Source: Sepioteuthis lessoniana
Taxonomy: Eukaryota; Mollusca; Cephalopoda; Myopsida; Loliginidae
Length of the DNA: 64,000 bases
Reading direction: 5' to 3'
Assembly (NCBI GenBank): GCA_963585895.1
Contig: OY757921.1
Coordinates: 54,828,590-54,892,589 of the forward strand
Part shown: positions 21,740 to 31,146 of the stretch, one piece after another
Layout: each line of letters begins with the position of its first letter
How positions within the stretch are numbered: the first letter of the stretch is position 1
Notes under the pieces: generated by a model
What the model saw: the letters and a program-made list of their open reading frames with translations, nothing else
What the model was told of the DNA's origin: nothing
The model's database searches: none
Made by a program: the position numbers and the translations under genes

Positions 21740-23050
21740 TATATTAAATTTGTTTTCATATCAATCATTTGCAGTATTTCTTTCATATGTCTCTTGAAGA
21801 GAATCAAAATTTGTTTCTGACGGTTGCTGTATATTGATTTTTAATATCCCTATTGATGAGAGAGGACCAACCATATCGCGAAGCTTTAACTTTTTGTACA
21901 TTAAGAGACTAAGGCGAATTTGTGATCAGAAGATAATCCTTCAAAAGAGGAGTGTGTCTCACTATTCAGAGCACTATTTATCCACTTATTGTTTATGAAT
22001 ATTATTTGGTTAAGTAAAGATCCAAAATTTTCCCTTCATTTCTTTTTTTTTTAATCAAGTGGTTAGGCTTATAAGCCTGTTCAAAAGAGAAAACTCAACA
22101 AGATATTCACCATTCCTGTTTGGTGAGTTGTGTAACAGATTTTGTAATTCCAGTCTTTGCCTTTATAAATATTAATGTCTCCACTGATGATTAGAATGTT
22201 ATGTTTGGGAATGTGTAGAATATAGGAAGATAATTTACTGTAGGAGGTGATGATGTCTGTTTAATCACTGGCATTGGTGAGACTGTTGCAATATACAATT
22301 ACTGTGCAGAATTATCATTGAATGAAGAACATATCATTTCGGCTGGATTCTCTCAATGCTATTTCTTGATTTTAAGGATTGAAAAGCATTCATACGCCTC
22401 CTATGATGGCATTTACAAAGTTTTTTCTAGCAGGCGCTGAGGTAGATGACAAACAACTACCACTGTCGTGGTATCTTATTTCTTGTTTGCTATGGTAATA
22501 TCTATGTTATTATGATATCAATGATATCTGTAATATCTATGTTATTATGATATCTATGATACCTGTATTATGCTCAGCAGCAGACGCTGTCTGCTCAGGT
22601 AACTGTTTTACAGTGTTTGAATTCCTGACGTTAAATGTCGCTTTCTTGTCAATGCTTTTGCATCTAAGTAATTTTGTTTTTGATGTGGGTTGGGGCTCTC
22701 TAGCTGAATTTTCGAACGCTGAGACCTAAACTCCGACCTTAGCGGAATGCGTCCTTTATTTACCCGTTGGTAATCTTTCGTTGGCTGTTTTCTTTTCATT
22801 TCTTTTCTTTTTTTCATCAATAGACGCCACCCTTAAAAAGGTTAATAGCGGTAGTTTTCTGACTGAACTATTTGATCCTGGCCATTGACCAATGATGTTC
22901 TTACGCCCACCATCAGGTGAAGTTTGCTGTTGACCCAACTTTGGATTCATCCACCATGCTGCTTCCCATGGCTTCCGGTGGCTCGAATCATTTTCTTTGT
23001 CTTCGGAGATTATTATCCGGATTATATTTGTCTGGTGTTAAGCTTACAAG
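21740..23050 (-). mobile_element. RTE-type LINE, 5' part (endonuclease region), inverted fragment
   Basis: Minus strand, from 23050 leftwards: the 5' region (homologous to 15240-15430 and 28575-28840), then KATFNVRNSNTVKQLPEQTA (about 22640-22580), NAIIGGV and ERIQPK (22380-22310), the PNRNGEYL block (22130-22110), SSFEGLSSDHK (21960-21920) and SLINRDIKNQYTATVRNKFD (21870-21800). These are successive blocks of the RTE endonuclease and linker. There are many frameshifts, and a tandem duplication at 22493-22560 interrupts the endonuclease. The RT part is absent. Confidence 0.75.
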
Positions 23051-23585
23051 ATAGTTATAATGTGAGTCTTCTTTCTCAGGCATTTTGACTCGGACTTGTG
23101 GATTGGTATAATTACAGTTGGTGATTAATTGCCCTTCTTTTTTCTCATTGTAAGTGTTTGAATATTATGTGCCAAGGAAATTTAGCATATTAATCCTTGT
23201 TACTTTCAGGGACCCTTTTTTTTCAGTAGTATTTGCTGTATTAAGATTAAATGGGAGCAAATTTAAAAGATTTGTGTTTTTCTTTGGGAGCTGTTCTGTT
23301 GAAGAGCTTCTTCTTGGACTTGAAGATTTGATTTTTTCAACGTTTGTACTTTCATGTCATTATTTAAATGTGTTTGCAGATTTTGTTTTTATTTGGCTTT
23401 TTCTTCTTTTCTCGTTACTTTTACTCCTACGAATTTAAGATTTCCAGCACATTTATTTGATGTTTAGCGTAATACATTTTGGGGGTGGGGCAAGTTAATT
23501 ATTTATGCTTTTAGGCGTACAGCGAATTAAGTTACACCTGAAAGTATTAAGTTTTAAATTAGTGTCAGTTCAACGATCCTTTTTT
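23051..23585. other. T-rich stretch, no recognised gene
   Basis: The 94-codon plus frame at 23154-23438 is phenylalanine/leucine-rich, as expected of T-rich DNA read by chance. I do not support it as a gene. Confidence 0.5.
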
Positions 23586-23589
23586 ATTT

Positions 23590-25205
23590 TATTTGTGTTT
23601 TGTTGATTGACTGTATTCATCATTACTTGTCCATCTTCCGTAGCTGTTTTATTTCTCAGTCAAAATCCAAGTATTTGTCTATATTTTTACCTTCTTTCAT
23701 TTTCACTCTATGCCCCTCTGAAACGGCAAAATGCTCTAGGTGCTTTATGTTTTCCTGTGATTTTGTAACTTTGCAGTATCCTATCCATTTCCTAAATATA
23801 AAATCGAATGACATCTTGGTAATTACAAAGTGAGTTTCCATGGAATAAGCCTCATTGAATTTTTATCATTGCTAATGTTTATTTTCCTGTTGGTAATTTT
23901 ACTTTACAGTTTTTCATGACTTTTGTAATGACTGATATTTTGTACATGTTAGCAGAATTATATCATAAACCCTTTTTGAAGTTAATCTATGTCATGCCGA
24001 AATTTTTTCGTCTTGTTTTGATCTCTTTGACGGTATACTGGTCTATAAATCAGTTCCTCTTGTTCCCCTCTGAACATCTCTTTTGTGGCTTCTAAAATAG
24101 TCCGCGGCATTCAAGTGAGTCATATATGTCTTATCGTGCGATTGGGATTTTCCACGTTATAGGTAAACACATTTTCGGTCTATATTTGCTGGAAATGGTT
24201 CTTTTTTTAGGGGTCTTTCTGAATCAGAGTAGTTTTCCCTACTTCTAAGCATTAACTCAGTTGTTGACCAAATCTATCGAGAATGGACGAAAACCATGTA
24301 TGCTATCTGGTGTTTTCCGACTTGGTACATGCTTGAGAGTCGTTTAAGTGAGCCCAGGTGAATCATATTTACCAACCCCTCCGCTCGGGCAGGATATGAC
24401 ACAAGGTCAATTTTTAAGTGGAGTTTAACAGGTTGGAATTCAGAGTTTTCCTTCTCCCAGACTAGTTGCCTTATCAAGGCTAAAGAACTCAGTCTGTCCT
24501 ACTATTTACCCATAGCTGGAGGGAGAATAATTAGAGTATTAGTGCGATGTGAAATGCAATCAGTCTCGTCCAGAATTTGAACTCGTGTTGCCGTGTCCAT
24601 TTCCTACGACGATAACCATTACACCACGGACACCAGGTGAATATTCATTTCTGGTCCTTCTTCCAGTTCTTGCAATTCTTATTTAATGTTATATATCCAT
24701 TCAACCTTTCTGTTATATTCTTTCTGTTCCCATATTTAACTCCAGAATTGTTCTGTTTCCTTGCACATTTTCAATCGACTTATTAGTAGAATTTTCTTTC
24801 AATATTTCGAAGGGTCCTGTTTTTTTGTATTGTTTGACTCTGCCCCGGTATCTTTTGAGTTCCTCTTCTTTCACTTATGCCTTTTAATTTTTTTTTTTTT
24901 TTTCTAGCATTGTCAGTCTTGGCCGTAGCTGTTAATCGTTTTTTTTTTCATTCCACTGGGCTCTTGTGCATTTTCCTTCCTTAATACTTTTGTTTGTTTT
25001 TACCATCGACGTTTTGTCTTTTTGCTTCCATTCCTAAGGGGAATGATAATTTCATCACTGAATAGATTTGCTTCTGCATAAATCAGACCGTTTAGTTCGA
25101 TGATATTGTCCATTGGGATATTTTTTAAATAATTTGCTTACCTTCTCAGTTTCTACCGTCATTTTTCCAATCCTGATCCCTAAGGAATCATAATGTAGTT
25201 TTCTT
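23590..25205 (-). mobile_element. R2/R4-type LINE, rearranged copy (N-terminal part and RT)
   Basis: Minus strand: pre-RT linker at 25200-24650 (KEEELKRYRGRVKQYKKTGP, ENSTNKSIENVQGN), then RT-region sequence at 24480-23890, interrupted by a SINE at 24475-24645. The left end at 23841-23656 holds a chimera in one frame: an RT piece (FRKWIGYCKVTKSQENIKHL) directly joined to an endonuclease-domain piece (EHFAVSEGHRVKMKEG), so the zinc-finger and intervening RT portions are deleted. The plus-strand frames here are shadows. Confidence 0.7.
24475..24645 (-). mobile_element. tRNA-derived SINE nested in LINE
   Basis: The minus strand from 24640 reads GTGTCCGTGGTGTAATGGTT (A-box region), then GAGTTCAAATTCTGGACGAG (B-box region), in all a 72-nt tRNA-like head. 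A body follows with TATTCTCCCTCCAGCTATGG, also seen at 42.8 and 61.5 kb. It splits the RT-region sequence of the surrounding LINE, so it inserted later. Confidence 0.7.
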
Positions 25206-25489
25206 TTCAGTCATGATATTTTATTAACTTTACTTTAATCGAACGCCTATATTTCATATGATAAAGTCATATTTTGACGAAACTTATTGATGATAAAGGT
25301 TCCATGAGACACCAGTTAATATACAAGAGGAACCCTAACGTTTTCACAACCTCTCTTTAAAGATTTCAAGGATTTTCGAGTAAATTCTTTAAAAAATTAC
25401 TTTTCGTCGCTTGTAGTGAATGACATTTTTTTAAAGTGAAGCATTTACGATATTCAGAAAAATACGAATTAATAATATTTCTTTCATTC

Positions 25490-27205
25490 TTTGAGAGTTT
25501 TTCACATCAGTGTTAGCTGATGGATTTTCACTAGAGTTTGAGTAACAGCAAGTCTCCTCAAATCTCCAGGACTCTTCTCAGTATTCTGGCCGTTCTCAAT
25601 AATGTAGTAGTTTGGATGGTCTTCACACGTCCTACTATTTCCAAGTCCTCCAGTCCTTTTAATAATCCTTTGGTGACTGTACCAAAAGCACCAATTATAA
25701 TTGTCACCTTCATCTTCCATATTTTTTTCAATTCCCTAGCAAGGTCGAGGTACTTATTCTTCTTTTCACTTTCTTTCAGTTTTATTCGGTGGTTAGCCGG
25801 CACAGCAAAGTTCACAATTTAGCCAGTTCTTTTTTTTTTTTTTTTTTTTTTTCATTATCATAAGGTCTGGTCTTCTAGTCAAGATTAGGTTATCCGTTTG
25901 AATGTCCAAGTCCCATAGGAGTTCATTCTCCCAGACTGATGCTGGGTTGTGCATATACCGTTTGTTCGTATGGTCAAATTTAAATTTCTTGCACATCACC
26001 TTGCCCACCCAGTCGTGTCTAGTCTTATACTCCTTCAGTGTTAATTTGCAGCATTCAGTTATCAGTATCGTTTCTGGTGGCCGTAATCAATCTCCTTCCT
26101 GCTTTTCGATGTAGTCTTCGGAGTCATTATATCGAGGCGTCAACGCTGTCTTCAAAGCTGGCAAGTCCTCTTCCTCCCTCTTTTCTTGATACATAAAGTC
26201 TGTCAAAGTCATCTCTGGGATGTAATGCCTTACGCGTGTTCGTTAGTTTTCTTGTTCTTTGGTCCATTTACTTCTTCTCTGATCCACTTCAAAAATGGTC
26301 CCGAATATCTAACGAGGAGGACAGCCCAGGTATTTATTCATTTGATAAGGTTTCTGCTATATAGTTTTGTTTCGAGTAGCTCTCTACTTCTCCTGGGATA
26401 TTCTTTCTTAATGTTTTCTTTCATCTCCACTTGTTTGATGGTGTTAGCTTCCAAGATGCCCATGTATTTGTACGTTTCCTTTTCTCCGACCTTTCTAATC
26501 TTGTCTCGATTTGGCAGTTCCATTCCGTCTGTCAGGTGTCGTCTGCCGCTTTTCATTACTGGCATGGCACATTTTTCTATGCCAAATTCCATCCCTATGT
26601 CCTGACTGCATATTCTCACTGCGTGTATTAGAGTTTCCAGTTCTTTATCATTTTTTGCAAACAGTTTGATGTCGTCCATGTACATTAGGTGATTGATGTT
26701 TCCCTGCGATTTACTAAGTTTGTATCCGGCAGTGCATTTTCTAAGAATGTAGTCAATTATGAATAGCAACGGTGATAATGCATCTCCTTGAAAAATGCCT
26801 TTTTAGACCTTCGCTTCAGCTAAGCTTCTCCCTCCTGCTGTCAATTCCACTTTCCAGGTTTTCATGGTTTTCTCGATAAAGTTTATGACTGCATCTGATA
26901 TTTTGTATATTTTGAGACAGTTTATTATCCAGCTTTACGGTTCCATGTCATATGCTTTTTGTAGTCATTCCTGGCCATAGCTAGATTTTTTCGTCTCGTC
27001 TTGCTCTTGTTGAAGACGTGCAGATTTATGTATAGTAGCTCTCCTGTGCCTCTGGACCCTTTGCGGCATCGTTTCTGTTCCTCGGGGATCAATCCACGGT
27101 TTGTTATCAAGTCGTAAATCTTTTCCTTTATTTGTGCTGTTAACATTTTCCACATTATCGGTAGGCAGGTTATGGTTCTAAAAGTATTATGAGAAAGAAG
27201 CAAAA
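25490..27205 (-). mobile_element. R2/R4-type LINE copy with YMDD reverse transcriptase
   Basis: A 5'-truncated copy running from RTITCLPIMWKMLTAQIKEK (27190) to a C-terminal RRVLE (25510). It ends at the family's terminal GAGTTTTTCACATCAGYGTTAGCTGATGG (given here in two parts in the sequence at 25493-25522). All domains are in family order, with frameshifts. It lies 290 bp from the LINE copy on its left, in the same orientation. Confidence 0.85.
25540..27200 (-). pseudogene. Reverse transcriptase/restriction-like endonuclease of R2/R4-type LINE
   Basis: Frames: 27281-26925 (GLIPEEQKRCRKGSRGTGEL), 26769-26338, the longest intact part (HLMYMDDIKLFAKNDKELET, with the catalytic YMDD near 26680; then KETYKYMGILEANTIKQVEM), and 26008-25558 (C-terminal endonuclease-like RRPDLMIM...NCELCCAG, NHRIKLKESEKKNKYLDL, VTIIIGAFGTVTKGLLKGLE). 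Compared with the copy at 37.9-39.9 kb, about 250 bp holding the CX2CX7HX4C finger is deleted near 26070. R2-clade proteins pair an RT with a PD-(D/E)xK endonuclease behind such a finger; the RPD...D pattern supports this, but the exact clade is inference. Confidence 0.8.
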
Positions 27206-27224
27206 GAATGAAAACTGATTGGTT

Positions 27225-28005
27225 GGTTTGTTGGGTTTTATGGCACATCAACCTTTGTAGGTTATTTAACGCCAAATCCATTTTTATGTAAATAATCAGT
27301 TCTATTTAAAACAATTTAGTTGTCAAAAACATTTCTATTTCAAACAATTCAAGCAGTTATATATAACAATTCAGTTTAGTGTAAGTACAGATTCAATGTC
27401 AAAAACAGTTCGATTTTAAATAAGTCAGTTTAGCATAAGCACGCAGTTTAAATGTAAATACAATTTAATTGTGAAAAACATATCTATTTCGAGCTATTCA
27501 GTTTAGTCAAGCAGTTCTAATTCAGCTAATTCAGTTTAGTATAAGTACAGATTTTGTTTACACACAGTTACATGTCAAAACAGTTCTATGTTAAACAATT
27601 CAGTTTAGTATAAATACAGTTTCAATGTCAAAAACAGTTCTATTTCAAATAATTCAGTTTATCATCAGTACGCAGTTTAAATGTAAGTACGGTTTAATTG
27701 TCAAAAATATTTCTATTTCAAGCTATTCAGTTTACTCTAACAATTCAGTTTAGCATAAGTATGTCGTTACTTCTATTTAACCAATAGATAGGGCCCTATC
27801 AGGTGCTACCACGCCGGGCCAGAGTGGACCTGGGAGCAATGGCAATGAAGGAGTACTCCGTATTCCCCAATGTCCCAGCATTACTGGGACCTCACCATCT
27901 GACTGTTTAGTGTCATATCCAGGACACTCGTTATTGGGGTCTTACTTCTCTGCAGAGGTGCAGTCAGTGTATTTTACAGCCCCAGCCGACTGGGCAAAAG
28001 CCATA
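27225..28005 (+). repeat. Family M interspersed repeat, copy 2
   Basis: The longest internal minisatellite of the three copies: AATTCAGTTTAG-type units recur about ten times between 27340 and 27770, alternating with TTTAAATGTAAGTAC and CAAAAACAGTTCTATTTC themes. The unique tail at 27785-28000 is close to that of copy 3 (43440-43650). It starts GGTTGGTTTGTTGGGTTTTA. Confidence 0.8.
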
Positions 28006-28449
28006 ACTGAGGAATATTCAAAGATGATGAAAATCTCAAGTTATAAAGACAAACTATCATGCGTTTACATTTTCTGAATAATTTCCTCATTCCAAGTCTT
28101 TAATAATTTTGTTATGCAAAATAAACATTTGCATTTGTGGTGCAGTGTATGCGCTTATCTGGCTATCATAATTTCTTAACTTTTAGGGGTCGAAGATGGA
28201 GATTTTTTAGGCAAAAAGGTGTAATGGTTGTGTTTATTGTCCGAGACATTTACATAGAAAATTTTCTCAACGCCGACCCAGGTGGGTCATTTCCTGTAAG
28301 TATCCCCAAATTAAACCGACATTGTACCATATTCACTCACAGTAATGGAGGTAGGTAAATAATATCGGGATGGCTATCTTTGTTAGATTTATACTTCATG
28401 AATATGACGTTTTCGATCGGTAGCTTTCTTCAAAAATTCTTTCTTGATA

Positions 28450-28450
<1 letters not shown>
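28006..28450. other. No recognised gene
   Basis: A 73-codon plus frame at 28137-28358 has unremarkable composition (VVFIVRDIYIENFLNADPGG) and resembles nothing I know; chance is likely. Confidence 0.4.
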
Positions 28451-28451
<1 letters not shown>

Positions 28452-28507
<56 letters not shown>

Positions 28508-28533
28508 GTATATATATATATATATATATAAAG
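28452..28533. repeat. (TC)n and (TA)n compound microsatellite
   Basis: About 27 TC units with one interruption, then about 11 TA units. The ORF here, with an RE repeat, is an artefact of the microsatellite. Confidence 0.95.
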
Positions 28534-28574
28534 TATGTATGTGAGAGAGAGTTAAAATTTTCAATTTTAAAAAC

Positions 28575-28840
28575 TAAATAAATGTTCATTGTGTATGTGG
28601 TTTGAGTGTGGGTCATGGTTATCTTTCGATGGCTGTTTTATTCTCTTCTATAGAAGCCACTCTTATAGAGGAGCAGCAGTAGTTCCCCGATCAAACTAAC
28701 GATCCTGAGCGTAGAGTCGTCAAACTCGCGTCCAGGACCCGTTTAGGTATTGAGTTTGGTCGTCCATGGGTTTATTCAAATACCTTTACGTACATCATGC
28801 TGCTTCCCTCGTGGAAAAAAAAAGGTGGGGGGTAATTTGG
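28575..28840 (-). mobile_element. RTE-type LINE, 5' terminal fragment
   Basis: The inverse of this stretch matches the 5' region of the RTE at 15240-15440: CATCATG..., ATAAGRGTGGCTTCTATAGA, ACCATGACCCACACTCAAAC. It stops before the endonuclease start. It lies in inverse orientation 170 bp upstream of the duplicated segment that precedes the good RTE copy. Confidence 0.7.
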
Positions 28841-29005
28841 GTTTAAGTTTTAAGTTTTAACTTAGTTAAAGTCCAACATTAAGGTACTTTCGTATGACTT
28901 TCACTGGTACTGACTTTTGCTTTTTTTTTGCTGTATTGGGACTTTTCCTAGGCTTTTTATTTATTTATTTTTTTTTTTTACTACAGTTGGGAACCTAGCA
29001 GTCTT

Positions 29006-29665
29006 CAGGATTTATAGAGCTTAAAAATTTTTTTTTTCTTTCCTTTCTCTTGGGGTGGGGGGGGCATGTGGTAGCATTAGGTGTTTTAGGCTTTTTCTTT
29101 TTCTTCTAAACTACTGTTAGGGCTTTCTTTACGAATTTTTAAATTATATTATAGAAGAGATTCAAAAACATTCTGCCTTGTTCGCTGACATTTGGAAAGA
29201 CTAACATCAATTTGGCTTTATAGTAGAGTAAGCGTGTCTTTACATTTAAAACGCATAGTTTAAGCATTATTTCACAAACAAAATACAGCAGAACATTTTG
29301 TAAAATTCAGCATTTTAAATTGATAGGACTTAAAGACATACTGACCAATATTGATATATTTCTTCCAGTTGGCTCCTGAGTTCAAATGCTTCTTCTTCGT
29401 TTTGACTTTTTTTTACTACTGAAATTTTAGGTAGCTTTGGAGGCGGTCTACTGGGGGGGGATTCATTTTTTTTTCTTTTTTTTTCTTTTTTTTCCCTTTC
29501 TCTTTGGGGGGCATGTGGTAGCATTAGGTGTTTTAGGCTTTTTCTTTTTCTTCTAAACTACTGTTAGAACCTTAAATAGAATAGGACAACTCCCAGAGCT
29601 AGAACCTTAAATAGAATAAGACAACTCCCAGAGCTAATCGCATCGGCCGAAGAACATAAGATAGA
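29006..29665 (+). repeat. 660-bp tandem duplication, unit 1
   Basis: Nearly identical to 29666-30209 from CAGGATTTATAGAGCTTAAA onward. Inside the unit a block of about 60 bp (GGCATGTGGTAGCATTAGGT...CTACTGTTAG) occurs twice, 450 bp apart, around a core. The unit ends with an RTE endonuclease piece (29566-29665) that itself contains a perfect-but-one 35-bp tandem repeat (29566-29600 and 29601-29635). Confidence 0.9.
29330..29524 (-). other. Coding-like segment in duplication unit, unknown
   Basis: A minus-strand frame with PPPKLPKISVVKKSQNEEEA and RSQLEEIYQYWSVCL. It is repeated in unit 2 (30104-29992) with a single residue change (VVNKS). The composition looks protein-like (hydrophilic, a possible coiled-coil stretch), unlike the surrounding T/A-rich DNA, but the N-terminal part is only a poly-lysine artefact of the poly-T tract. 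It may be a captured exon or chance. I recognise no family. Confidence 0.25.
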
Positions 29666-30126
29666 CAGGATTTATAGAGCTTAAAAAATTTTTTTTTTCT
29701 TTCCTTTCTCTTGGGTGGGGGGGGGGCATGTGGTAGCATTAGGTGTTTTAGGCTTTTTCTTTTTCTTCTAAACTACTGTTAGGGCTTTCTTTACGAATTT
29801 TTAAATTATATTATAGAAGAGATTCAAAAACATTCTGCCTTATTCGCTGACATTTGGAAAGACTAACATCAATTTGGCTTTATAGTAGAGTAAGCGTGTC
29901 TTTACATTTAAAACGCATAGTTTAAGCATTATTTCACAAACAAAATACAGCAGAACATTTTGTAAAATTCAGCATTTTAAATTGATAGGACTTAAAGACA
30001 TACTGACCAATATTGATATATTTCTTCCAGTTGGCTCCTGAGTTCAAATGCTTCTTCTTCGTTTTGACTTTTATTTACAACTGAAATTTTAGGTAGCTTT
30101 GGAGGCGGTCTACTGGGGGGGGGATT

Positions 30127-30159
<33 letters not shown>

Positions 30160-30209
30160 CCCTTTCTCTTGGGGGGGGGCATGTGGTAGCATTAGGTGTT
30201 TTAGGCTTA
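29666..30209 (+). repeat. 660-bp tandem duplication, unit 2 (incomplete)
   Basis: Second copy of the 29006 unit, differing by a few substitutions and by poly-T length (a long T tract at 30127-30159 against a T/C mix in unit 1). It breaks off at 30209, where the RTE endonuclease resumes with CIQEHRYTHTEDIKYH, so unit 2 sits inside the RTE coding region. Confidence 0.9.
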
Positions 30210-30215
30210 TATTTC

Positions 30216-31146
30216 CTTTATCTTATGCATATGCATACAAGAACACAGATACACGCACACCGAAGATATCAAATATCACGAAACTGGCAATGGCTGGTCG
30301 CTCGCCACTGTATCCGCATGGAAAAACTCTGTCAACGCCGCAGTAGGAGGGGTAGGATTACTTATAGGACCTAGAGCATTAAAAACGCTAAATAGCATTG
30401 AGAAAATACAACCTAGAATGATGGCAGCTAAATTTAACGGAAACCCCAGAGCAACAATCATCTCATGCTACAGCCCCACCAATGTTAGTGAAGAAACTGA
30501 ACTAGTCACCTTCTACGATGAGTTATCCTCATTAGTGCGTAGCATCCCGAAACACAACATGTTAGTCATTGGCGGAGACATGAATGCCCAAATCGGGAAA
30601 AACGGAAACAACAAATACAGCCTCCACAACACGTCAAATAGGAATGGGCAACATCTAACAGATTTCATAATAGAAAATAGATTAGCATGCCTCAATACAA
30701 ACTACCAAAAAAGAGAGGGCAAACTATGGACATACACGTACGCAAACTAAAGCTCAGGTAGACTACGTCCTTATAAACAAGAAATGGAAAAATAGTGCAT
30801 TGAATTGCGAGGCATATTCCTCTTTTGAGGGTGTGTCCACCGATCACCGAATAGTCACGGCGAAAATACGGTTAAGCCTACGAAAAAACGCCAAACGAAC
30901 AGCGACCACCAAACACTATGACTGGGCCCTATTGAACAACAAAGATATAAGAGATAAATACGTATTAGAATTAAGAAACAGATTCGAAACACTACAAGAA
31001 AAGACGGAAAAAAGTACACCAAACGACGAATATGAGAATTTCGTCAATGCACACCTCGAGGCAGCAGCAAAATACATTCCAACAAAAATTAAAACTAAAT
31101 ATAGAGTCCCATGGGAAACTTTAGCGGTGAGAGAAAAACGTGAATT
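30216..31146 (+). pseudogene. RTE AP-endonuclease and linker, two frameshifts
   Basis: First frame from 30216 to 30750: IQEHRYTHTEDIKYH, GNPRATIISCYSPTNVSEET, LVIGGDMNAQIGKN (catalytic GGD present) and KREGKLWTYTYAN. After a frameshift, 30750-31150 continues with KAQVDYVLINKKWKNSALNC, SSFEGVSTDHRIVTAKIR (the SDH-type catalytic block, here TDH) and AAAKYIPTKIKTKYRVPWET. A second frameshift near 31145 separates it from the RT frame. The endonuclease nicks DNA to prime reverse transcription; apart from the frameshifts and the insertion its key residues look intact. Confidence 0.85.

Noticed and set aside
24560..24640. Functional tRNA gene
   Set aside because: A and B boxes are present but the acceptor stem does not pair and a SINE body follows directly.
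26186..26605. 139-codon plus-strand hydrophobic frame resembling a membrane protein
   Set aside because: It is antisense of the LINE RT frame with the YMDD box; its hydrophobicity reflects T-rich complement of A-rich coding DNA.
27340..27780. CRISPR-like array of regularly spaced repeats
   Set aside because: Units are imperfect, spacing is irregular, spacers are low-complexity and related to each other, and the setting is an animal genome; this is a minisatellite inside family M.
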